This document shows, in pieces, positions 33,733-46,600 of a stretch of 64,000 bases of DNA. This DNA is from Phoebastria nigripes (taxonomy: Eukaryota; Chordata; Aves; Procellariiformes; Diomedeidae): positions 2,574,627 through 2,638,626 of the forward strand of contig JAYKAV010003044.1 of assembly GCA_035582835.1 (NCBI GenBank), written 5' to 3'. The notes under the pieces are model-generated. The model was not told the DNA's origin. It did not search any database and saw only the letters and a list, made by a program, of their open reading frames with translations. Every line of letters starts with the position of its first letter. The first letter of the stretch is position 1. Made by a program: the position numbers and the translations under genes.

Positions 33733-36700
33733 TATGGCCGTTTATTCTTCCAACCTAGTGTAACTCAAAGGAACTCTTCCTGAAAGTGGTTGTTTCTTCA
33801 ACTGTTGATGCTGATTTGGTTCCTTTGAGTTCATGGCAGGTCAAGCCTGGGACTTGAAGCAGAGAGAAAACAATGGGAAGAATCCAGTAAGCCCCGATGT
33901 ACTGAGAAACTGATATACCAGAGGACCTAGTATCATATACTGTGGTAAAAGTGGGCTTTATTGTCTTTCCTTGACTGCAAATAACATAAAGCCTATATTA
34001 GAGAAAGAACTTCAGTGTCTTGCGGGAAAATGACTCCTTTCTCCCTACCCATCAAAATAATGTGAAAACGTGGACCCATCACTGTATTCTGCTTGCTTGC
34101 AGTGGAATGAAATTGNCACGTAACTGAAATTCCTAGTTGTTTGTTACTCTGCGCTGCCTGCATCCTCCATCATTTGTGTGCATCGTAGAGGTGGAAGAAG
34201 GAACCCCCTCCTCTCCCAACAAATGACTTATTTTTGGTATACGTTTAGTTGAAGTAAACTATGGAAATGAGTCCATGCCCCAAAGCAGTGATGAGCAGCT
34301 ATTTCTGACTACAAAGCTAGGAATGAAAAGTGATTTTTCTACTAAAATTTAACATGGAAATACTGCATCCTGGTTGTGTATTGACAATATTGAAATGCAA
34401 GTACACACACATATACATACACTGTATAAATGGAGTGTTGAATTAAATATTTGCAGTTGCTCAGAGGTAAAAAACACTGAAAAATTTTGGTGATAAAGGA
34501 AGCAGGATCTCTATATTTCTATAAGAAACCGTTTTAATATTTTAATTTCTTGCATTTTATTATATATTTCTGTTATGAGGAAATAAATCAGTTTTTTGTA
34601 TTATTTCTAAGAGTGCAACAAAATACTGCCTTTTAGAAACTCAGGGTTATAATTCTGACCAATGTGCAAAGTATTTCTATCATTTCTGATTATGTAAAGA
34701 ATCTCGGAGGTATCTGTGACAGAGGTGGAAGAGAGGTCACTAAAGGGAGGAATATTAACCATAAACTGAGGCTAATCTTTATTTCGACTGCGTTTAAGAA
34801 GTTTTCTTTTTTAAGGAAATTCTGTTTTGTGGTAGTTCAAAGATTAAAAGTTAAGTTTCAGAAATTAAAAAAAAAATCTTAAGTATTAGTAATTAGTTTT
34901 GGCAAAAAAGCACAGGTAGCTACAAAAACATTGAAATGGACTTTTTGGTAACAAAAGTAAATTAACAATTAAAATGAGCTGATTTTTAATAATTGCCACT
35001 GTTGAAAGATTGTAGCATAGTGTTAGAAGAATGGATAAAGTGGTCTTTACGGTAAAAATAATTTCTAATAGGAAGTTACCAGTGGAGTTCCTGCAAAATT
35101 TAAGCTCATGCTTACGTTTCCACTTGTGAGGTATTCTGTTAGCTTTAGTGAACTATTCCTGCAGAGAGCAAAAACGTGTTCCCAAGACAGTCTCTCTGAA
35201 GAAGCCTGTCTTCTGTTTAAATAGTGTGTGCTCGTTGTGTCTTATGCTTACTTCAGGTTACATTCCTATACGTGACTGGTTACCTGGGGCATATTCCCTG
35301 AAGATTTGAGTGGGAGGGAAATGTCAAGTTTTTTCATCATTGTATATGTGATATCTGTGGTTTTTTGTTTCTTTGTACTCCTATCACTTTTACAAAAAGC
35401 TGTGGACTATGGGGTAGAGCTCTTTTTCTTCTTTTTTTTGTAGTTATGCTTTTAAAAATCTCAGTGTATTTGGCAGAAAACAAAGTCTGGTTTGCATCAT
35501 ATTTCTACTCTTGTTGGAAGACAGAAATGTAAGTGGCTTTCTGGTTGCCTAGCTCCATTCTTATGTAAACCCCTTCATCAACTGATTGAGCTTCACTTTA
35601 AAAGTTAGCAGGCTTTTGCCTTTCCTATTGCTGGAAAACTTCTTGTGAACCAAACAGCTGGGAGGATTTTGGAACCTGTAATTTCTAACACATGTCTAAG
35701 TTTATTAGTGGCTGGTTTAGCCCCACCTGTTCTGTGGCTAGGGGTTTGTTTTCACAGTGTTGATCTTATGTACTTTTCTATGCAGTCTTCTTGGCCTTTA
35801 TTTTTATTAGATTAAACAAACCAACCTCTTTACTGTCCACTTGTAAGACCTTTTCTTCCTCCAGTCATGCTAGTAATTCTCCTTTGCTGTTGTTCCTGTT
35901 GGGTAAACAAGGACCATTTTGTTCTGTGTCGGGATTTCACTGCAGTACTATACTCCAGCTTATCTGCCTTTTGATTGCTTTGTGTGGTGGCAGCAGGACT
36001 GACAGATTTCTTCTGNGAAGCCCGCTCTTGAAACACTGGAGGGTTTCACTGGCATTTCCCACAGCCACACCTCCGATGCTCCTGCACTGACCCAAGATGA
36101 GCTCTCTGAGCTGGAGCTATGCCATTGTTTGTTTTACATTTGTCAAGTACGTTCTCATAGAAACAGCACGTCTTCCTTAAAATGTCAATTCCTGAAATAA
36201 CACGAGTCCTTGCTGAAGAACAGAGACTTGCAGATGTAAGGTGTTACTTGCAGCAGTTAACACGTTTCCAAAATGACATTATTTCCCAGCTGAAACAAGG
36301 GGTGGATAATAAAGTAGCTGACCATAATGATCTTTCCTATCGTGTACTGTGTTGCAACCTCTAGTCACGGTTAAGTAACTTCACCACTTTAAGTGTGTTA
36401 AGTTCTATCTGCGTCATCTCAACTAATTTTCCTTTTTAGGAATTGCTCTTCTCACACTGAATTAATGTAAATTCTCCTTCGTAGTGTATTGGTTCTGGTG
36501 CCGTTACCTAAGTGACTTGTCAAATGATCGTTAGAATCATGCTTTATTGACATGAATAATAATAAAATTTAACTTTTCCTATGTAATTATAAGGATGGTC
36601 CCAAAGNCTGACACATGCGGTGACACTTTCTCCTTTTCTGCCACTGACGTGGGTGGTTTTTTTATTTATTCTTGAATAGGCAGAGCTGGGCAGCTCATTA

Positions 36701-36769
36701 ATTATCTTCCTGCCAGCGGTAAGGCTGACGCATTGTAGGAAACGCACGATTTGACACAGTTACCTGGCG
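33733..36769 (+). other. SLC35E2: SLC35E2 3'UTR and intergenic space to CDK11
   Basis: The 3'UTR probably runs to about 34,605, just past the AATAAA at 34582-34587. Beyond it the sequence is AT-rich without recognisable coding sequence until the CDK11 CpG island. Short open frames at 35791-36090 and 36182-36364 have no supporting splice context or recognisable product. Confidence 0.6.
34582..34587 (+). terminator. SLC35E2: Polyadenylation signal of SLC35E2
   Basis: AATAAA lies about 850 bases after the stop codon and is followed by T-rich sequence, a typical arrangement for a vertebrate cleavage site. Confidence 0.6.
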
Positions 36770-37390
36770 ATTTTTGTTACTTTCCAGCCCGGCCCGCGGC
36801 CCGCCTCGCCCTGCGAGCCCCCGCGCTCTTCCTATCATGGCGGCACCCGGGCGCCTGCGCCGCCCCGCGCGCGCGGGACGTCATCGGCCTGCTGCGGCGG
36901 GCGGAAGTGGCGCGTTTGTCCCGCGCTGCTCGTCCCAGTCTCCGGTAGCGGCGGCGGTGAGTGGGCCCGGCTCCCGCGGGGGGCGGCGGGCGGGAGCCCG
37001 GCCGGTCCGTGCGCCGCAGCGGTGTCGCCCCGGCCGCGGCGCCGGGCTGAAGGGGAGCGGGGCCGAGCCGCCAGCCCGGGCGGAGGTGGGGCCCCGGGTG
37101 AAACCGCTCTCTGAGGCGAAAGCGGGCGTCGGGCGCCGCGCCGGGTGCGGGCCGCGAGGCTGCCTTATCGCCCCGTGCCCCCCCGGCCGCTGGGTCCGGG
37201 CAGGCTCCGAAGCTGGGGGTGTGCTCGTGGACGAGGCTGAGTTGGGTCTGTCCGGTGGGAGCGAGCGGCGGCGGGGTAGGAGGCCGAGATCGGCTGGTGC
37301 CTACAGCCGCCTCTGCGTCTTCCTCGGTGGTGAGACACCCGACCTCCTCCGTAGGCGGTGTTCTCATTTGACTCGAACAGGCCCCTAAGT
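36770..37390 (+). promoter_or_regulatory. CDK11B: CpG island: CDK11 promoter and non-coding exon 1
   Basis: CpG-dense DNA begins abruptly after AT-rich sequence. A donor GGCGGCG|GTGAGTGG at 36956/36957 marks the likely end of the untranslated first exon, with splicing to the acceptor CTTTTTCAG at 37574-37582. The 204-codon open frame across the island (36774-37388) and its antisense partner are composition artefacts. Confidence 0.75.
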
Positions 37391-37604
37391 GCGTAGCAAA
37401 GACTGTGTGTGCTTCTAGGTCTCAGCCGGACTTTTCTGGTTCAGCATAAGTCAAATCCAACTTGACTTTACTTGAAGATGGCATATTAAGTGTTTGCATA
37501 TAAAAAGTCAGTGTAAAATAGACATAGCTGTGTTGGACTGTGTAGTTTGTGTAGGCTTCATTAATGTCGTGTTCTTTTTCAGAGGTGTTTTTTTTTTAAC
37601 TCAA

Positions 37605-40600
37605 ATGGGTGATGAAAAGGATTCTTGGAAAGTGAAAACTTTAGATGAAATTCTTCAGGAAAAAAAACGAAGGAAGGAGCAAGAAGAGAAGGCAGAGATA
37701 AAACGTATGAAAAATGTAAGCTATCCTTTGGTATACAAGCATTTCTAATGAAACCTGAGGAGCTTCAGTGCCTGTATCCTCATTTTCTGATGAGAACAAG
37801 GCTTCTTGCCCTGTCAGCGGAATTCCTCTGTGCTCTTATGCGTGTTTCGTGTGTGATCTCTAATTCCAAAGTTTGACAAAAATACAATGCTTTGCTAGAT
37901 CTCATTGGCCTTACGTTGTCTACTGTGCTTCGTTTCATAGTTGTCGGTTAGAAAAGGTAAAGAAATTGATGTGATTAACTGGAAGCGGCAGTTCAAGTAA
38001 AAACTTTTCAAAGATTTTATAGAAGAATGGGTTAAATAATTGTTCTTGAATAGCTTTTATGTTACTATTTGGTTTTGTACAATTACGTACAAAATAACAT
38101 TCTTTTGGAAAAAAACCACAATAGTGAATGCGATCCTCCTTAATTGTTGTTTAGTTTTGTCTAATTACATTGAATTTACAGAAGTTCAGTTGTAATTGCA
38201 ATCAGACTGCATTTGGCTGCTTACAACTATGAAATCTCTGCTTCATAAGTTAGTATACTTTACTGGTGTGACCAGTTGAGGATGGCTTTTGAGCCAGGAG
38301 TGGAAGAGTTGAGTACTATTTGAATTTTTTCATTTTGTGACATAAAAATTAATTGCATTTTGGTTTTGCCCTTTCTTGCATTTCTATCACAGTCAGATGA
38401 TAGGGATTCAAAGCGGGATTCTCTTGAAGAGGGGGAGTTGAGAGATCATCGCATGGAAATAACAATCAGAAATTCACCTTACAGGAGGGAAGACTCTATG
38501 GAAGACAGGTAAGAATAAGAGAATAACCTTCTTATCTTAGGAATAATTACTGAAATTAACCTTTAGAAGTACTGAGAAGAGGGTTTAAAAATATCTGAAG
38601 GGGAAAAGTTTAACGTCTTTAGCATGCAGATGTGCCATCTTGCCTCCTGTTCGTAGAACATGCCAGGGTATTATTTTGAGGTACTGATTAAGGCTTAACA
38701 GAGTATTGTGGTCCATTTTTTGCCACTACCTAGTAATAAAATATTTTGCTCAAGATGCAGTTAAAGCAGGCCTGCTGAGTTCTCTTCAGTGCTTAATTCA
38801 TCCTCAGTTTGCTTGTGTATTAAAAGTGCGCGTATAATAATAGCTTAACTTCTTATCTACGTGACTATGATTTTCTGTAAGGTACTGTTAATGCCTTGGT
38901 TCAGGTGTATTATGGAAGCGAACTTTAATATAAATAAAATAGGAAAAAATGCATTCTTTTCAAACTGGAGAAAAAAGGAAATAACACGCAGTCTGCTTGA
39001 CAGTACACGTAACCTTCCTGAGTTTATTAATTTGTCTTGTATTTTAGAGGAGAAGAAGATGATTCCTTGGCTATAAAACCACCGCAGCAAATGTCACGGA
39101 AAGAAAAAACCCATCATAGAAAAGATGAGAAGAGGAAAGAGAAACGTAGACATCGTAGTCATTCAGCAGAAGGTTGTTATTACTACATTTGGATAACATT
39201 CTGGTAGCTTCCCAAGGTGAAGCCAAACAGGCACTATGTAGAAAGTAAATAACAATAACTATACAAACTAAAGAAATGTGTCAGGTGGATAAAAGAAAGG
39301 AATTTGAACTTGTATAATTTCTTTGATTACGTTTAATGCCCTTATGGGAATGACAGGGGTATATATGTGTTTGAGAGGACAGTAGTCACTTTGGGACAGG
39401 GACAGAGTCTACTTTTACTCTTTGAAGCCTGTTAAGCTTCTTTCTGGCTTCAATGAGTGAGTGGGCTGAGCTATGATCTTTGTACCTGACTGTAAAGGAA
39501 AAAATATCCTTTCTAGAAACATTCATGTTGTATTCCTGTTACTAACAGCCTTTTTCTGTTTTTAAATGGAAGCATTTGTGCAAGATCTTTTAATATTTTG
39601 ATTTTCCAACACCCTTTCAGATCAGGATTTTTCCATTAAGAAAATAACAGAGAACATAAAAATAGGTTACCATAAGTTTCATCCTTTCTAGTTTTGCTTT
39701 TTAAAAATAGGAGCGCTAAATATTTTGAATAGTAACACTCCAAAATTCATTTTTATTTGTTTAGGGAAACATGCCAGAGTGAAAGAGAAAGAGCGGGAAC
39801 ATGAGCGTAGGAAGAGACATAGAGAAGAGCAGGATAAAGCCCGTCGTGAATGGGAAAGACAGAAACGGAGAGAAATGGCAAGGGAGCATTCCAGGAGGGA
39901 GAGGTACATCCATCCCTCCCTCCCCTGTGACTAACCAACAAAGAGATGAACAGCTTCCTCCTCTAAATCTATCTCTAACCTTTCATTGTTTCATTGACAA
40001 AAAAATTCAGAGCAAAAACTTGTAAGGTCTGATGCCAGTGCCATGTTTCTGTGAATGTGTTGTCTAATGAAAATGTGTTCTTGACTTTAATTACCTTTGT
40101 AAGTGACTTCATTACAACAGATATTTCTAGGTGAATTCATTGCCAGTGTTTTACTATAATAGAAAAAAAAAAGCACAAACCAGCGTTGCATAGTATCAGG
40201 GGATTTATTAACTGAACTTGCTTAATTTCTGTTTAAATCCTGATAAGGGTGCAGAAGCTCACATGGTTGAGAGTCTTTGTCTTTGAAACACTGTTTTTAA
40301 AGGATCAGCTGAAAAGCTAACGTCTGTTTTTGACTGATACGCAGTCAGTGGTATTGTTGCTAATGAAATTGAATGGACCTGTAGTTCGTTATAGAAAAAC
40401 AGTTTTCCTTTACTTCATAAGCTGAATTTGTAGTGAACTGTAACATAACAAAAAATAATTCTTTTCTAGAGATCGTCTGGAGCAACTTGAGCGAGAACGA
40501 GAGAGAAAAATCAGAGAGCAGCAAAAAGAACAAAGGGAGCAAAAAGAACGAGAAAGGCGAGCTGAAGAAAGACGTAAGGAACGGGAAGCCAGAAGAGAAG

Positions 40601-43600
40601 GTAACTATCTCTGTATAAATGTTGTTTGGGCTTACTGTCTGCTGACACAGTGGTGGAATGGAGGTATAGAAAGCATTCTATTAAGTTCTACATGGGGAAA
40701 TAACATAGGCCTTAAATATCATGGCATATTGGTTAGTCAGTAAGTCTTTCTTTGCCTCTCTCTGTTACTCTGGTTTCCTATAGAAACAAAATTTACGTAA
40801 TTGACATTGTCTCTGTGCGTGTGTGTGTGTGTGTATCTGTCATGATCCCAGTCGCTTCTGAACTCTTTGGCTGAGTCTAACCCAATTTGATAGAGGTTGA
40901 AGTCTCAAAATTAAGTGTTTTAAGGATTTGGGGAAATAAATTGCAAAGGGAGGGAGAGAGACCACGTAAGTACACCAACCATGAAGAAGGCTGTAGTGGG
41001 AGTCAAGTGGGGAAGATCTGATAACTGAACAATTTAAATTAACATCTACACATGAACCCTCACTTCGCATAACATATCAGATACTTGCAATCTAAGTTCA
41101 GATCATTTTTGATTGAAGGATCTCTGTTTGTCCCAGCTTTCAGAGGTAAAACTGAGAGCCCATTGCTGTGATCAAGTGACAAAGATGGTTCAAGAGTAGC
41201 AGAAGAAGCCATATTTATTGCTATTCTTTCTAGTTTGGCACATACCGAACAGCTCCTTTTTGTGCTTGGTATTTACACTGATATTGTTCAATCTATCTAG
41301 CCTTTAATTTTAGTTATTTTTATTACTCTTAAATTTTCTGTCAGCTCCTTCTAACCCTTAGCTGGTTTTATTCTTTTATGTATCTTCCTGGTCTGTCCAC
41401 TTCTCTCTCTGGCATTAATGCCTTAGTTTCAGGGTGTTTACTGTCGATAGGGCTTCTTACTTCTGTTTCCTAAGTGTGGCAGCACATTTCTCTAAATAGT
41501 ACAAACCCATATTTTACTGTGCATGAGGTAAATCATAGTCCTTTATTCTCCTAGATACAGTTAGCTTCCACTCCTCCCCATTACCCTCCAGTTTGTAAGG
41601 AAAAATGAAAAGTATGCAAAGCAGGTGGTTGTGGCAGACAGAAGTATTCTAATTAGGCCAGGGAGATGTAACAATTTCTTCTGGTTTTGTTTTCACTAGT
41701 TTCTGCACACCATAGAACAGTGAGGGAAGAATATGGAGACAAAGTAAAAATGAGACCCTGGAGTCGCAGCCCATTACGACAGCAAAGAGACAAGGTTGAG
41801 CAAGGAGATAGCAGGAAACCAGGTAGCATTTGCCACTTTATGTCTTTGCCTGGGGGCTAGGAGGAGCTGTTCTGGGGTAGTGTTTAATTTTTAGTAGTAA
41901 ACGTATATCCCTGGTACTCTATTGAAAGTATTGTCCACTTCAGCCATGGTGGCATAACTCTGGAAAATTCATGAATACGTACATATGTGCTGTTTTCTAA
42001 AGCAATGCTGTTTTTGCAGGTAATCGTACAAGTGACAAATGGAATGAATCTTTCCTTTTTAGTAGTAGGAATAGTAATTTAAAAAGTTTCAGAGTTACTT
42101 CATTCAATGATGAAAGAAGCAGCTGACTGAATTTTTAAAATTTTGTAGTTTAATTCTGTTGCAGTTTAAAAAGGGATTGTTTACACTAGCTCCCGTTAGA
42201 TTTGTTGTTAGGAACTAAGCTACCTTGAAAAGTTACCTTACAGGGATCAATATAGTTTAAGCATCATTGATACTGTCATCTTGTAGAAGAAAATAAATGC
42301 TTAAGGCAGTATTCTGGTTAGATGGTGAAATTTGTTTTCTAAGCCAGAAAATGGTCCTTCCTGCGCCTAAAAGGTCCTAACTGTGAGTAGAGAACTTGCA
42401 CAATTGACATAAAAGTGTCTTTGGTTAAAGAAGAAAAGCTCTGTGTCTGCTTTGTTAATGTGTGTAGCTGTAAAAATAAGTGTAACTATTTCAAGTAAGC
42501 TGATTGCAGAATGTAATCAGCTGAAATTCCACATGGAGGCAGGCAGTAAGTCCTTTGAAGCTACTGTCTAATCGATCAACAGTTATTCGCACGTGCTATT
42601 TCATGGTGGTCCAGAGGGACTGGATTAGAAGAGTAAGCACTGATAGTAAGTGCTTGTATGTACACACATTAGTGAGACTGTGTTGTGGTGATACTTGTTA
42701 CCATGTTACTTTGTTGTTTTTTTTTTAATTACACTTAGAGGGGCTTAGGCATATATCACGTTTAAAAACCAAAAGGTCAATATTCCACATTTTGGCTGTT
42801 GATCCTGCACCACTGCAATTCAGAAAAGCTGTTTGTCTTTTGAGCAGAGTGTGAATTTTTTTTTTAGTGTTCTGTATTTCCAATACAGAATGTTCAGCAC
42901 CAATTTAATGGCCAGAGAAAGTAAAGCAGTTATCTGGGTATTCAGAGTCTTATAAGTAGAAGTGACGTTCAGTCAGCACCCTGTTTTTAATTTTTATGGT
43001 CTCAACAGTAAAAGAAGAGAAACCAGAAGAGAGAGATCCTCTTTCAGACTTGCAAGACATCAGTGACAGTGAGAGAAAAACGAGCTCGGCAGAGTCTTCA
43101 TCAGGTGATTAAATGCAGTTTAGTAGATGTAATTAATTGTACAGTTGTCTGTTGAGGAAACACTGTTGTTAGAGTGTGTGCCTACTTAGTTATGTGTTTG
43201 ATTATTCCTGAACAGAATCTGGATCAGGCTCGGAAGAAGAGGAGGAAGAGTCTAGCAGTGAAGGTTCTGAGGAAGAGGGGGAGGAGGAGGAGGAGGAGGA
43301 GGAGACAGGAAGCAATTCTGAGGAAGTGTCTGAGCAGTCAGCTGGTGAGTAACATAAAGCAGGTCCTAGAATGGTGTGTTACGGTTTTCTTTGTTTCTCA
43401 TTCTGCATTGTTTTATTTGAACATTTTCCTTTTCTCTTAGTCTAGGATAGGCTGAGACCTCACAGGTCAAGATAACTAAAAAGAAAAAAAACAAGTACAA
43501 GTCATATTCTATCCTTTTATATAGAGGTAATACCAATTATTTATCTAAGAAGCCAGATTAGAAAACTGAAAGCCATTTTTGTCTTCCTAAATGGTGTAAG

Positions 43601-46600
43601 GCTAACAGTTCAAGTAATTTTGTAACATAACAAATATTCTGTGGAGAACAGTTCTGCACTTACTTGGGGGGTGGTGAAATACAAGAAGGCCTGGCGAATT
43701 AGAAAAGCATTTCAACAGTGATCTGCCTTACAAGGAACTACAGAAGTGTTGAGTTTATTCAGTTGCACTTGATTCTGTTTTGCAGAAGAGGTGAGCGAGG
43801 AAGAAATGAGTGAAGAGGAGGAACGGGAGAATGGAAACCACATCCCAGTTGGTACAATGCAAATACTGAATATTTAAAGAAGTGTTTGGCTGAATTTTTG
43901 CAGCCAAATAAATCTATTTCTACAAATATTTAAAAATATTTAAAATGTATTTCTTGTTGCAGTTTTGCCATCATTCTAGAGCATTGTATATTTGGCATTT
44001 TGGGGCCGTTCTCATGTCAGAATCAGAAATTCCTTGAAATCTGTTCCAAGGTCTATGTTTAGAGGAAATCAGATCCTAGTCTAATGAGCTAATGTTTCCT
44101 TCTTTTTCATTTTGGGTCTCTTGTCCTGTCCTCTCATCAAAAAAGCTTTGCAATCAGAATGAGATATACTGGGTCAGTTTTCTCTCTTGTTCTGTTAGTG
44201 TAAAGATTTCTTTTTCTGACATGCTGTATTTAACGCTGGAAGTTGTATGTACATGACTGTAAACGAGTTCTTGAAAGTATCATCTCTGCAAAGAGGAGAA
44301 ATTAGGCTTCTCGTTGATCTTTGTTGTTGCAGTAACTTAAGTTGCGTAAGTTGCACACCTATCTCATGTGTAGTGATCAGTGTTTCGCTACCCTTATTTG
44401 TCTAAAGCTGAATTTAATTGTTCCAAATTGCTCCCTCTTTCCACGACTGATTCTGACTTTTAAAGTTACAGAGTCGAGGTTTGACCGAGATTCAGCAGGA
44501 AGTGAAGTAGAAGAGGAGGAAGTAGGGGAGGGTACCCCTCATTCCAATGCAATGACAGAAGGAGATTATATTCCTGACTCACCAGCTTCCTCTCCCATTG
44601 AATTGAAACAAGAGCTTCCTAAGTATCTTCCTGCGCTTCAGGTAGATGATCACTTAAAGGATGCTTGAGAATCTCATAGGCAAATTGATTTCCCTAGCTG
44701 CTTTGTTAACACCATAAACATATTTGTGCATGAGATAGTTTATGGGCAGAATATGCCTTGCTGACTCAGCATCACAAAATAACACATTTCTGTGTGAAAT
44801 ACTGCTGTCTTTTTTTGACAAGGAAAAAATGTGCATGGAGCAAAAATGAGATTACTCTTTTAGATATAGGTAAGAATGTAATAATACATTTGATACTCTG
44901 ATATCTTGGTATTGCTATCTGAAGATAGATACTTGTGAGAGAAGAGTTCTGTTAACGTGAACACAAACTGATGAGTGGTTATTCTTTCTGTAGCCAACAG
45001 CAAAGTGTAGGAATACGAAGAGAAAGCGTATTTTTATTAATTGAAATATGTGAAAGGTATCAGTCTAAGGTGCTGAGTTGCGGCTTTTGCCATTGTGGCA
45101 GAAATTTCAGTTTATTCTGTGCAAAAGGGAGTGAGTGAAGAGTTAATGAAATAATTTAGTTAAGCTACTAAAACACAGACTGTCCAGGATTTCTTTAGAG
45201 ATCCAAGTAAAAATAAACCCCAAAGATACCTTTCTCACATGGTGTAGCCATATTGTTGAATTCTCTTGGTAAATTTTAACTGTTCCTGTGACGTTGCTGA
45301 AGTTTACCTTATGTCTTTGTAAAAAAACCAAGCAAAACCCTCCCCCAGGTGCTGGAGGAGTAAATGTTGTCCGTCTGTCTGTTTTTCAGGGATGTCGTAG
45401 CGTGGAGGAATTTCAGTGTTTGAACAGGATTGAAGAAGGAACATACGGTGTAGTGTACAGAGCAAAAGACAAGAAGACTGGTTAGTATAAGTGGTCTGCA
45501 GTTATTATCTTCATGGTATTTAGGGCTGCAGTTGTATGCAAATTACGGTTCTGCATTTTTCATTGATGAACAAAATCTGTCTAAAATGCTTTCTTCTTTA
45601 TCAAGAATAATCTATACTTTTTAATAGGATGTGGAATTTGACACAAGGGCTTCACTTGCAGCTCTTTGAGTTCAGAAGTTATCTCTGTATTAACCATGAT
45701 GGTGTAGAACAATTCACACGATTTCAGTTTCTGGCTCGAAAGGCAGTTATTTCTGGCTTGAGATCTGCTGTAGTTACTAGGTTGGAAGTTTTCAAAATTT
45801 GATATAAGCGTTCCACCAGGCGTCACTGTAAGCACAGCTACCGATTAGAGAATTCATAAGGTAGCGGTTGGTGTGCAGTGAGTATATACTGCAGTATTTT
45901 GTTGTAGAAAGAAATTTCACTCTTTTTAAGCTCCCTCTCAAAAAAACAATTCTTGTGTATACAGGTGGATTTATATTTTTAAAACTCAATCTTTTTGCTG
46001 ATCTGTTTTGTAATGGCAAGCGTCTTGCAGAAATTATTGCACTTCCTATGAATGGTGCAAGAGCCAACCATCAAGTCATTTATATGTTTCTCTTCCATGG
46101 TGATTTCTCAAGTGAAAGAAGTATTTGCTTTGATAGTCTTAACAAAAATAGTGATGTTAGTGCAGCACTTCTTTTTTCCTTGAAAAAGATAATGCACAGC
46201 AAGGTACAGTCTGTTCTTTTGGCTCTGACCTTGGTTTCCCTGTAGTGTTGCCATCACTAGTGATACATTACTTTCTAGCAAGCTGGTCATTTTCAAGGGG
46301 AACTGTAGCACAGTAAATTAAATAGCCGCAGTTTTAAATAGAGTTGGCAGATGGTGAAGAGAGCTTGTGAAAAGCAGACCTAGACAGAAATTAGGGTTAT
46401 TCTCAGGTTCCAGCTGACAAGCTGTGATTTTGGTGACAGGTTTAAATTCTGGATGCCTTGGTTCCTCTGTTTATTTTAGAATAATATAACCATTTGGTCT
46501 CCTTTGGGGAGTGGAAGTATACAGCTGGCATTGTGGTTTCTCTGAGTTCACTTGTTTACTGGACAACTACCATAAGCTCATTTTTCTTTTCCTTCTCTGT

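Noticed and set aside
36774..37388. 204-codon plus and 196-codon minus open frames over the CDK11 CpG island
   Set aside because: Same composition artefact in promoter and first-exon DNA. The CDK11 coding start is at 37605, downstream of an acceptor.
43174..43440. Arg-rich 88-codon frame
   Set aside because: Wrong frame of the CDK11 poly-Glu exon, where GAG repeats are read as AGG/GGA. The Glu frame joins in phase with both neighbouring exons.
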